From contig OY751494.1 in NCBI GenBank assembly GCA_963565915.1, positions 1,054,001-1,118,000 of the forward strand: a DNA stretch of 64,000 nt, in the 5' to 3' direction. Of the stretch, positions 52,303 to 60,893 are shown piece by piece (the first letter of the stretch is position 1; each line of letters begins with the position of its first letter). The notes under the pieces are model-generated. The model did not search any database and was not told the origin of the DNA. It saw only the letters and a list, made by a program, of their open reading frames with translations. This stretch comes from Entoloma clypeatum. Lineage: Eukaryota; Basidiomycota; Agaricomycetes; Agaricales; Entolomataceae. A program made the translations under genes and the position numbers.

Positions 52303-55300
52303 ATGTCTACCTCTCGCTCTGCTCTTGACATCATCACCCCCTTCGACGGTATCGACTACCAGAGCTGGGCCGAAAAGATGAAGTCTTACCTCCTCCATCA
52401 AGGAGTCTGGCGCATCGTCTCTGGCGACATCACTCGTCCCGTGATCGCTGACTTCACCACCACGGTCTCCACCCCTGGGGCCACTGCTGCTGCTCCCCCT
52501 GTGCTGACTACCATGATCGACCAGCCCGGCTTCCGTAAGGAAGAAAAAGCCTGGATCAGGGACGACAACGTAGCTCTCGGGGCGATACGCCTGAAGGTCT
52601 CTGAGGCGATCAGACACCACATCAAGGACAGCACCTCGGCACTTGACGCGTGGAAATCGCTGAAAGATAACTACTCCAAGGTATCCCCGGCTGTCATCTT
52701 TGGCGACTTCAAGACCGCCGCCACCTTCAAGCTGTCAGGACGCGACCCCGTGCCTGAAATCGAACGCCTGGGGTCTCTTTTCGCTCGGCTCGCCGATTCG
52801 AACTTTGTCGTCCCCGATCTGATGCAGGCAATGATCCTCGCCAATGCGATTCCCGATGCCTGGTCGTCACTCTCCACCGCCCTTTTCCAGATCTACGACA
52901 CCGATGATTTCACCTACAAAGCCGTCGCCAAGAGCATCATCTCGGAATACAGGCGCAAGTATTCGGTCGGGTCTACTCGTGCGTCCAATGAGCAGGCCCG
53001 GAAAATTTCCGGGACAAAACGCAAGGGGCAGGACCCCAAATGGGAAAAGCAGCAAAAGCCGAGTACCTCGCAGAACGATGCTGACGAGCAGCCTAACTCG
53101 ACCGACCATAGTACCGCTTCTGAAAAGAAGAAGGGAAAAGGACGCTGGCGCAATCAGAAGAAAAGCGCCAACACTGCGGACAACGCGTCCGAACATGTGG
53201 AGGAAACAGTTGAGTTTGTTGCTCCCGCCATCCACTTCCCCCCTCTTCCGACACCGTCCTTCACAACCATCACTGGGCGCGGAAAAACAATGAGTACCGC
53301 CCAGCCAGACTCTCAAAGAATGCAGTCGCTCCTTCAGCGAATGAACCCCCCTCCGTCACAGTACACTGGGCTTCCTTCTGAAAAACCATCCATGTGGAAA
53401 AAGAACGACCATGTCCGCAAACTCGCGCGTGGAATTGGTGCTCGCCCCTCAGGATCGAATCTTCGTATCCTAGATACCATCATTCCTGACATTGACGAAA
53501 GGCCGGCTAAACAGCGTCGCGTAGCCCCATCGATAGAAGAATCGCTGAAGATGATGGACATAGACCATCAAAGCGAGCGGATGGGGCCGGAACAATTCGA
53601 AGATGGGCTGATCGAACTTGACGGTTCGTCACATCCTTCTCTCAAACTTGACCAAATGGGAAACGCTAATAATCACGCACAGACGTTTGAATACATATTA
53701 GCTAGTACCGATGCAGATAGTATAGATCTCTTTAGTGATGATCTGTACAAAAAATATATCAAACATTCCGCGTCCTGCACACACTGCAAAGAGAGAGAAC
53801 GCGCTCAGTGGATCTTAGATTCCGGCGCATCATTACACTTTACCCATGAGTTCAAAGACTTCGCGTATTACAGGCCTCTCAAGGCTAAGCGATTTGTCCA
53901 AACAGCTGCAAAGGGAAAGAAACTGGAAATTCTCGGAGTTGGGGCCGTTCCAGTACGGCATACCCTAAATGGGGAAACTAAAACCCATCTCCTACGACCG
54001 GTATTTTATATTCCGGATATGGACACACGTCTATTGTCCCTAGGCGTCTTCCTTAACCATGGTTACAAAGTTGATGGAATGCGTGGAGAAATTAATATCT
54101 CTAAAGGGCTGAACAAAATACAGTCTTCGCCTCATTTCATCGGACAAACCATTTACTGGTTAGACACTAAAATACGCTATGACCAAATCCACGCGATCTC
54201 TAGCGAAATCACTGTTGAAACCTGGCATAAACGTCTTGGCCACCCAAATGACCAGGCGCTCAATAAAATTCCCACTAGTACCAAAGGAGTACCCAGAACG
54301 TTAGTACGTGAGAAATCACAGGAAAGCTGCACGGGGTGCCTCAAAGGGAAAATGCCGAATCAGTCATACCCCAATTCAATGACGAGGGCTGTCAAACCCT
54401 TCGACCTGATTCATTCAGACCTGAAACAGATATCCACGGCATCGTACCACAAGTACAAATACTTCCTCACGTTTCTGGACAATTTTTCATCTCATGTCTG
54501 GGTCGTCTTGCTTAGGAAAAAGTCTGGTGCCATCACGGCACTAAGACAGTTTCTTGCGATGATCCAGAACCAATTTGCCGCTACTCCTAAGAAGTGGCGA
54601 GTTGATGGAGATGGAGAATTTGACGAATACAAAGATGTACTTGCCGATCATGGAATTCTGATCGACGTCACGCTCCCATATCAGCACCAGCAGAATGGTA
54701 GAGCAGAAAGGATCAATCGAACACTATGGGAAAAATCTCAGGCATTGCGCTTTGATGCATGCTTACCGCCCATGTGGTGGGAATTCTGTTTGGAACACGC
54801 AGCATTTCTCTATAACAGAACCCCCATGCAGCGTCTTGAATGGAAAACCCCTTACTTCAGGGTGACCAATGAGATCCCCGACATGTCCAGCATCAGAGTA
54901 TTTGGATGTCAAGCATATGTATATATCCCAAAGGAGAAACGTAGGAACTCCCTGGAATCAAGATCCCGATTGATGATTTATCTCGGATCGAAGCCAGGGG
55001 TCAAAGGATACCGCTTCATGGATCCTGAGACCAACACGATTTTCATGGGAGGGAAAGCTATCTTTGATGAAAGCAAGTACCCTAGGTGCCATATCGACCC
55101 GTTGCCAGAAAACCACCCAGAAATGGAAAACCCAGAGCCGGCTGATGAGTTTGAGGATCTCATTCCCGGCAGCAATGACGACGACAGTCACAACGAAACA
55201 CCTCATGACCCACTTCCCATTGAACAGGATCAACCTGAATCAGACAACGAATTGCCCGCCAGTGAGCCTGATGACGAAGCGAGTACCCACTCCGGAACCC

Positions 55301-55386
55301 GAGCAAGTACCAGATCGACCGATCAGGGAACGACGAGTTCGGAAGATGCCAGGAAGCATCTATGGGGAAGACACTCCAGCGTCTGA
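52303..55386 (+). CDS. copia Gag-PR-IN part of the polyprotein, element F (1027 aa)
   Basis: The N-terminal gag (FDGIDYQSWAEKMKSYLL) lacks an evident zinc knuckle. The protease site is WILDSGASLHFT (about residues 504-515), followed by the GAG-pre-integrase zinc motif (HKRLGHPNDQAL, CTGCLKGKM) and the integrase core with Asp in HSDLKQI, Asp in VDGDGEFDEY and Glu in NGRAERINRTL. After an acidic linker the frame ends at 55386 in a sequence that no longer looks like copia. RT and RNase H follow in the +1 frame, so there is either a single-base mutation at about 55250-55300 or a frameshift site. Confidence 0.9.
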   Translation: MSTSRSALDIITPFDGIDYQSWAEKMKSYLLHQGVWRIVSGDITRPVIADFTTTVSTPGATAAAPPVLTTMIDQPGFRKEEKAWIRDDNVALGAIRLKVSEAIRHHIKDSTSALDAWKSLKDNYSKVSPAVIFGDFKTAATFKLSGRDPVPEIERLGSLFARLADSNFVVPDLMQAMILANAIPDAWSSLSTALFQIYDTDDFTYKAVAKSIISEYRRKYSVGSTRASNEQARKISGTKRKGQDPKWEKQQKPSTSQNDADEQPNSTDHSTASEKKKGKGRWRNQKKSANTADNASEHVEETVEFVAPAIHFPPLPTPSFTTITGRGKTMSTAQPDSQRMQSLLQRMNPPPSQYTGLPSEKPSMWKKNDHVRKLARGIGARPSGSNLRILDTIIPDIDERPAKQRRVAPSIEESLKMMDIDHQSERMGPEQFEDGLIELDGSSHPSLKLDQMGNANNHAQTFEYILASTDADSIDLFSDDLYKKYIKHSASCTHCKERERAQWILDSGASLHFTHEFKDFAYYRPLKAKRFVQTAAKGKKLEILGVGAVPVRHTLNGETKTHLLRPVFYIPDMDTRLLSLGVFLNHGYKVDGMRGEINISKGLNKIQSSPHFIGQTIYWLDTKIRYDQIHAISSEITVETWHKRLGHPNDQALNKIPTSTKGVPRTLVREKSQESCTGCLKGKMPNQSYPNSMTRAVKPFDLIHSDLKQISTASYHKYKYFLTFLDNFSSHVWVVLLRKKSGAITALRQFLAMIQNQFAATPKKWRVDGDGEFDEYKDVLADHGILIDVTLPYQHQQNGRAERINRTLWEKSQALRFDACLPPMWWEFCLEHAAFLYNRTPMQRLEWKTPYFRVTNEIPDMSSIRVFGCQAYVYIPKEKRRNSLESRSRLMIYLGSKPGVKGYRFMDPETNTIFMGGKAIFDESKYPRCHIDPLPENHPEMENPEPADEFEDLIPGSNDDDSHNETPHDPLPIEQDQPESDNELPASEPDDEASTHSGTRASTRSTDQGTTSSEDARKHLWGRHSSV

Positions 55387-57028
55387 TCTTGAAAAATTAG
55401 ATCGAAGACGGAGATTGGGCGGTCAAATGGCATGGATGAATGACCTCCTGATGGAGGCAATATCAGTCCAAGTTGGCATTGTCGACATGTCCCATAAAGA
55501 CATATACCCTCTTCCAAATAAAGAAGACTGGTATGCGGCTGAACGTAAAGAGCTAGACATGCTCAAACGCTGCGGAGTGATCACAGAGCTAGTACCCCTG
55601 CCTGCAGGAAGGAAAGCTCTAAGAAACAAATGGGTTTACAACGAAAAGTCCGACGGCCGCCTGAAAGCACGTCTCGTCGCAAAAGGCTTTTCACAGGTAG
55701 AAGGGATCGACTTTGATCAGATCTTCTCACCAGTCGTAAGATATGAAACCGTCCGACTAATACTGGCATTGACAGCCCTTGAAGGGTGGTTCATGACACT
55801 TTTGGACGTCTCATCAGCCTTCCTCTATGGAACGCTCCGTGAAGTCATTTACATGCGACAGCCTGAGGGCTACATAGTAAAAGGGAAAGAACACCTCGTG
55901 TACCAACTATTCAAAGCTCTATATGGACTTAAGCAGGCCGCATTAGCCTGGTGGAGGGAACTTGATTCCTCCATGAAAAAGCTTGGCTTTGTCCGGCTTC
56001 ACTCCGATGCGGGAGTGTTCATTCACAAAAGTACCAGCGGGGAAATTGTAATCGCCGTCATCTATGTCGACGACTCTGCTTTTCTCGGCACAAACCGGGA
56101 ATATACGCTAGAGAAAAAGAAGGCCTTCATGACCACATGGGAATGTAGGGACCTAGGGCACCTTGTGCCTGATGGGGAACCGAAAGAATTTCTCTCTATC
56201 CAAATAAGGCAATGCGGGAAACGTATCTTCATCGATCAAGTACCTTACCTTGAGAAAATACTCGAACGAATGGGGATGAGCGAATCTAACGCCACCCATA
56301 CCCCACTTCCTATGGGCTACAAACCCATGATGTCCAAAGATGAACCCAATGCAGAACTTCGATCAAAGTACCAATCCGTCATCGGATCACTTCTATATCT
56401 GATGATTGGAACAAGGCCAGACATCTGTTTTGCCGTGATCAAAATGTCGCAATTTTCCGCAAATCCCACCAAACGCCATTTAGAAGTGGCTAGGGATATC
56501 TGCAGGTATCTGAAAGCGACAAAAAATTATGCAATCATGTATGATGGTGACTCAGGGAAAGGAATCTATGCATTCACAGACTCCGACTGGGCGTCAGATG
56601 AAAACACGAGGAGGTCTACCACTGGCTTCTTCATATCACTGGCGTCTGGAGCAGTGACATGGGTATCATCGGCGCAAAAGACCATCGCCCTCTCTTCCAC
56701 AGAAGCAGAGTATATGGCGTTATCAGACTGCAGTCGCGCAGCAACATGGCTGAGAAGCATGCTTGCCGAACTTGGAATGCAGATTGGATCAGTACCGATC
56801 TACGGAGATAACAACGGCTCCGTCTTCATCACATCCAACCCTGTAACTGAGAAGCGATCCAAGCACATTGACATGCGATTCCACTTCGTCAGAGAAAAAG
56901 TCTCCGAAGGGATAATTACGGTCGAATTTATTGAAGGAGTGAACAACCCTGCAGACCTCTTAACTAAGAATCTGGGAAAAATCCTCTTTTCCAAGTTTAT
57001 CCCGTACTTTGGATTGATAAAAAACTAG
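55064..57028 (+). CDS. copia RT-RNase H part of the polyprotein, element F
   Basis: The frame is open from 55064, but homology starts near 55290 (RPIRERRVRKMPG). RT motifs include LRNKWVYNEKSDGRLKARLV, FDQIFSPVVRYETVRLILAL, AFLYGTL and the catalytic YVDDSAFLG. RNase H has AFTDSDWASDENTRRSTTGF, ALSSTEAEYMALSDC and KHIDMRFHFVRE. No internal stop. It overlaps the upstream frame by 323 bases. A polypurine tract (ATATGGGGGGG) lies just before the 3' LTR. Confidence 0.92.
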   Translation: MMKASTLGAISTRCQKTTQKWKTQSRLMSLRISFPAAMTTTVTTKHLMTHFPLNRINLNQTTNCPPVSLMTKRVPTPEPEQVPDRPIRERRVRKMPGSIYGEDTPASDLEKLDRRRRLGGQMAWMNDLLMEAISVQVGIVDMSHKDIYPLPNKEDWYAAERKELDMLKRCGVITELVPLPAGRKALRNKWVYNEKSDGRLKARLVAKGFSQVEGIDFDQIFSPVVRYETVRLILALTALEGWFMTLLDVSSAFLYGTLREVIYMRQPEGYIVKGKEHLVYQLFKALYGLKQAALAWWRELDSSMKKLGFVRLHSDAGVFIHKSTSGEIVIAVIYVDDSAFLGTNREYTLEKKKAFMTTWECRDLGHLVPDGEPKEFLSIQIRQCGKRIFIDQVPYLEKILERMGMSESNATHTPLPMGYKPMMSKDEPNAELRSKYQSVIGSLLYLMIGTRPDICFAVIKMSQFSANPTKRHLEVARDICRYLKATKNYAIMYDGDSGKGIYAFTDSDWASDENTRRSTTGFFISLASGAVTWVSSAQKTIALSSTEAEYMALSDCSRAATWLRSMLAELGMQIGSVPIYGDNNGSVFITSNPVTEKRSKHIDMRFHFVREKVSEGIITVEFIEGVNNPADLLTKNLGKILFSKFIPYFGLIKN

Positions 57029-57103
57029 GCGAAACAAAGTACCTATATATATATGTGGGAAAAAGTAAGATGTATTTAGAAATATGTACTAAATATGGGG
57101 GGG

Positions 57104-57413
57104 TGTTGAAACTTTTCCCATCACGTAGATTAGATTAGATTAGATTACATCACGTGACCTTTACATATCTTCATTACATACTTGTTTGGTTGGTACAAAC
57201 AGTAGTACGGTATATAAGACCAGGAAACTGTCAATATCAATAAGTTGTCTCTTGACTCTTAACCAGCTCCATCGCTCTCACCAGCCTCAACCGCTCTCAC
57301 TAGCCTTACCCCCTCCAAACCATGTAAGTGACCATAGCGGTATCGTAGAGTACTTCCACTGTAGCTATGTTGCTCAGTACACCTGTGGCTAGCACCCAGG
57401 TGGAACTTCAACA
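57104..57413 (+). repeat. 3' LTR of element F (310 bp)
   Basis: One difference from the 5' LTR. Directly followed by the last exon of the Harbinger Myb-like gene (AAGCTCACTACC). Confidence 0.94.
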
Positions 57414-57560
57414 AAGCTCACTACCTTGAGACTGCAGATTGAGCTTGAACAGCTCCGTCAACGTGGCCCCTTCTCCCAAGCTTTGTCTACTCATCATGAT
57501 CCAAACCCTGCCAATTCTATGTACAGCCTCCCATTTCTCCCATCCCCTCCTATGTACTAG
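57414..57560 (+). pseudogene. last exon of the Harbinger Myb/SANT-like gene
   Basis: In frame from the LTR junction it reads TTLRLQIELEQLRQRGPFSQ and then a Pro/Ser-rich end to TAG at 57558-57560. A Leu-rich coiled coil after a trihelix domain is usual for these proteins. It lies on the same strand as the exons at 41623-42321 and runs towards the convergent transposase gene. The exon or exons in between are missing from the window. Confidence 0.5.
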
Positions 57561-57655
57561 TGAACTAGTGATCATATCACATACTACAACTACGAGACCA
57601 TTTCGATATCCTCTTCGGCATCAAGATACTTGAATAATTCCTTCTTTAATTCCAC

Positions 57656-59199
57656 TCATTTATTTTTTTCCCGCTCTAATTCTGTCATTTGCGAACCACT
57701 GCCTTCATTATGATCCTCATCACCACCACCTACCATAGCATTCTGTGCACCCTGCCACATAATATTAACACCATGCTGATAGAAAATGTTCTGGCAGAAG
57801 TCCTGTCCTTTGGCCTCTTCATGCTGCATTGCAAATTCATGCAATAGAATGCAACTTATAACCCATAGTGTTGCGTATTTGAAGCCTTTTTCATCATCAA
57901 TCCTGATGCAAAGCCCTCGAAGTGATGACCACCGCCCCTTAATAAATCCCATACAATTCTCAGACCGAATTCTGACCTTTGACATGTAATAGTTATGTGT
58001 GGTATTTTCTTCTGAATCCTTCTCCAGTCTGCTTTAAATCCTTATCACCTATTTTGAATAAATAAAGAGAAGCCTTGCTCACGCTTTATAGGGCGACTGG
58101 CACCATTCCCATAAAGGATAGGCTGAATTGGCCACCCATTCCCCTGGCTCTAATAACTCGTTGTGGTGTTTATGTATATATGTGCCCTCCCATGCTGTTG
58201 CATCATGTTGGCTTCCTGGGAGGCCTACACCAAAATCCATGATACGAAGGTCTGGTGTATTGATCAACTGAAAGTTAAATAAGTTCAAGCCTGATTGGAA
58301 ATTGAGGCCCAATGGAAAGTTTATCAAGACCATACCTGAACATTCAATGAATAATTGCTCTTGTGGTCAAAGAACAAATTACCAAACCACGCTGGGCGTC
58401 AGTAGAGGGGGATTAAAGTTCCATCAACCATCAGCCAACCGTTTCGCCAGGCAGGACAGTCAGTGACTTCAACCCAGGCTTTTGCACGCTCCTTGCGCTC
58501 CGCATCTGGCCATGTAAGAACTGCTTGGTGGAACTTGTCGCTGCAGACTGCACTCATAACACATGTGGTCACTAAACGGACCGTTCCATAGCCAACACCT
58601 GCCCATAGCGCGACCTTGACTGTGCTCGCAGCATTGCTGTGATGACCAAACTGACAGAGCGCAATGGCCACCTGTCGCTCAATCGGCATCTGATCACTGT
58701 TAGACTTTGAGTGGAAGACTGAGTGGAGAGCTAGTGTTTGTACCAGTGCATCGAAAGAGGCAGGAGTGACCCAGAAATAGGATCAGAAAACATCGGGGCA
58801 TGATGTTTTGTAGTCGTTTAGAAGGGTATCCAAGTTAACCTTGGATTTCCTGATCCTCTGACGACTCTTGTGGTATCGATTGACATAGGCTGTAGCAAGG
58901 CCATCAAGAATTGTCTCGGAAAGCATCGGTATGGTATCATCATCATCTGAACTGCTTTCTGATGAGACTGCCGTACCAGCATCTGAGGAACCTGCCCTCT
59001 CACTGCCACTACTCCGGGTCGATCTGCTATCGGAACTGCTATGGGCAGAACTGCAATCAGCATCACCAGAAGCAGATTCTTCATCTGATGACGCAGCAAT
59101 ATCCTCCATGGCCTTCTCTTCTAATTCCATCACAAGCTGCACAATGAAAGCCTTTTCCAGTGCATCAGCTAGGTCCTGACGTTCCGTAGTGCGAGGCAT
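57656..59199 (-). pseudogene. PIF/Harbinger (HARBI1-like) transposase gene, two in-frame stops
   Basis: Exons fit 59199-58336, 58267-58083 and 58028-57656, with introns of 68 and 54 bp (GTATGG..CAG and GTGAGC..CAG). Together they make 474 codons including the stop, a usual size. Motifs are a first catalytic region WLMVDGTLIPLY (Asp, about 58410), a second in MDFGVGLPGSQHDATAW, DSAYPL-like NSAYPLWEWCQSPYK (the expected Asp reads Asn) and VRIRSENCMGFIKGRWSSLRGL carrying the Glu. The N-terminus has a long acidic Ser/Asp stretch. TGA codons at 58783-58785 and 58399-58401 interrupt exon 1; the first fits a CGA-to-TGA change. Confidence 0.82.
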
Positions 59200-59465
59200 T
59201 GGAATTGCGAGGTATAGATGATGGGAGAATCAGTTATCAAGTGACTAGTAAATCTATACAAGATCTTGATAACATGGCATCATGCCGCTCATCGCCGTCT
59301 GATGTTCCATACAAAGCGCGCTGAAACTAACAAGTGAAAATGAGCAAAAATGAGCTGAAAACAGACACCAAAAGGGGGATTTCAGGATTTGAGCCCATTT
59401 TCGCTCGTTTTTTTTTTTTGAAAACAACCTTCAAAACGGTCTCGAAAACAAGTGAAAACAAGCAC
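59200..59465. other. promoter side and subterminal region of the Harbinger element
   Basis: No further coding sequence. From about 59330 to 59465 purine-rich GTGAAAACAAG and GAAAAC motifs recur, comparable with the CGTTTTCGAG and CTGTTTTCGAC motifs just inside the left end (41340-41400). They are candidates for transposase-binding subterminal repeats. Confidence 0.45.
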
Positions 59466-59488
59466 GAAATCCTAGGTTGAACTCCCCT

Positions 59489-59720
59489 AATGGCCCCCAG
59501 TAGTGCCCAATGGCCATCCCTCATGCCCAGTGGCTGTCACTCACACCCAACAGCCATCCCTCATGCCCAACAGCCTCCATAGCACCCAACGGCTGTCTCT
59601 TGTGCCCAACACCCCTCAGTAGCACCAAATGGCCCCCGGTAGCGCCCAACAACCCCCACTTGCACCCAACGGCCCTCACCCACGCCCAATGACAGTCAAC
59701 ACAACACACCACACCCAATA
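59489..59720 (-). repeat. minisatellite, same family
   Basis: Units such as CCCAACGGCCCTCACCCACG and ACCAAATGGCCCCCGGTAGC. The second unit equals the reconstructed empty site of the Harbinger insertion. The following 59721-59998 shows no gene. Confidence 0.78.
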
Positions 59721-59998
59721 CCCATGCTGACTCACTGTGAATCCTTATCAATGCCAAATGTGATGCCACACCACAGGACACGAGGCGCAAGTAAACGATG
59801 CACACTGACCATGAGGCCAACTCACCATGCCAAATGACACACAGGGAACATGATGAGCCAACGTACTGCTATCCCAAGGGATCACTCCCGCAGGGATGAC
59901 TTTTCATGGGTCTGTCTGTTTTCTCATTCCCACAGCCACATTTAGGCTCAGTTGGCAGTCTCCGAAGATCATGACGAAAGTGCAACAAAGAAACCATA

Positions 59999-60271
59999 CT
60001 GTAGCATTTCAATCAATTCATCGGTCACATGTAACAGGGCTCTTGAAAACACTGGAATGTCACATTTGTCACACTTCCCTGAGCCCGGCGACGAATTTGG
60101 CACACGGGATTTCCAAAAATGGCACGGAGAAATTGCCAAAAATGGCACCGAAAATGACGAAGATTGGTCACTTGAGTCGACGTCACGGAAATTTTCGGCC
60201 GCGACGAAATCAAAATTTCATTGCACCGTGTCACGCGTCACAGGCCTGACGAATTGATTGAAATGCTACAG
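59999..60271. mobile_element. MITE with TA target duplication (273 bp)
   Basis: Terminal inverted repeats CTGTAGCATTTCAATCAATT at both ends (about 24 bp with near-perfect match) are flanked by TA on each side (59997-59998 and 60272-60273). Inside are AAAATGGCAC repeats. An open frame across it is incidental. TA duplications suggest mobilisation by a Tc1/mariner-type enzyme, but the termini differ from those of the Tc1 element at 18130. Confidence 0.75.
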
Positions 60272-60893
60272 TAATGTGCATCATAATTCTCGTGCATGAA
60301 GACAAGTAAATTATAGCCTGAGTCTGTTGAATTACTGCAAAACATTCTAAATAATATGGCTACTTGGGAATGTTATGACATGCTATAATGGTATTGTATA
60401 CTACACAATGCTATATGGCTATGAATTGCTATGGGGCTACAGTAGTACCACACTATGGAATGCTATGGAATGCTATGGGATGGTATGGTGCTCCGTGATG
60501 CTATATGGTGCTATGACTTTGACTGTGTTTGCTATAGTTTGGTTTGATCAAAATCAGAGTTTGCTGATGCACCAATCCGATTCGTCCAAATGTGTCCCCG
60601 GCCATTTTTTCTCCGGCCAGACGCCTTGTTGTAGTTTGTCGCCCGAGAGAAGTTCCCCTTTCCTTTTTTGATTTTTCTTTTTCTTTTTCTTTTTCTTTCA
60701 CACACATCGCTATCCGGCCGGACATCCCGGAAATCACTCGCTCGCCGCGTGGCTTTTTTGCTGGGCCCGATTCATATCTCGCCCACCTCTTCGACGGCTC
60801 AGAACCATGGTCATATCGAACGACCCAGTTTATAAATCTCAAGTATGAAAACTACTACATGATATGATAACACGATGAGTCCAATGGTGCAGG
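60272..60893. other. intergenic, simple repeats
   Basis: ATGGAATGCTATGG-type repeats at about 60440-60500 and a pyrimidine run (TTTTTCTTTTTCTTTTTC) at about 60668-60700. No gene is supported. The 3' untranslated region of the membrane-protein gene probably lies at the right end. Confidence 0.45.

Larger units (their letters stand above)
51630..57413 (+). mobile_element. Ty1/copia element F, nearly complete (5784 bp)
   Basis: Two 310-bp LTRs differ by a single base (C/T in the AATATCAACAAG region), so the insertion is young. The order is gag, protease, integrase, RT, RNase H, as in copia. The coding region is split into two overlapping frames. The flanks GAGTG and AAGCT do not match: the left flank is near the DDE gene and the right flank is the Harbinger Myb gene, so recombination has exchanged one side. 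Confidence 0.93.
41316..59488. mobile_element. PIF/Harbinger element, disrupted: ends 18 kb apart
   Basis: Inverted termini AGGGGAGTTCAACCTAGG (23 bp matching) lie at 41316-41338 and 59466-59488, flanked by AAT on both sides. Removing the element leaves ACCAAATGGCCCCC, the same as a unit present at about 59625. Inside are the two genes typical of Harbinger elements: a Myb/SANT-like gene (+, from 41623) and a DDE_4-type transposase gene (-, 59199-57656), convergent. About 15 kb of other elements (42342-57413) now separate them. The outer boundaries of that insert are an A-family LTR and an F-family LTR. Confidence 0.8.

Noticed and set aside
52297..52620. Antisense frames inside copia F and other long shadow frames on the strand opposite pol genes
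   Set aside because: They mirror codon bias of the sense gene and carry no motif; unlike the antisense gene of C they have no intron logic or cysteine pattern.
59896..60249. 117-aa plus-strand frame
   Set aside because: It lies across a MITE with TA duplications and inverted repeats and has no protein features.
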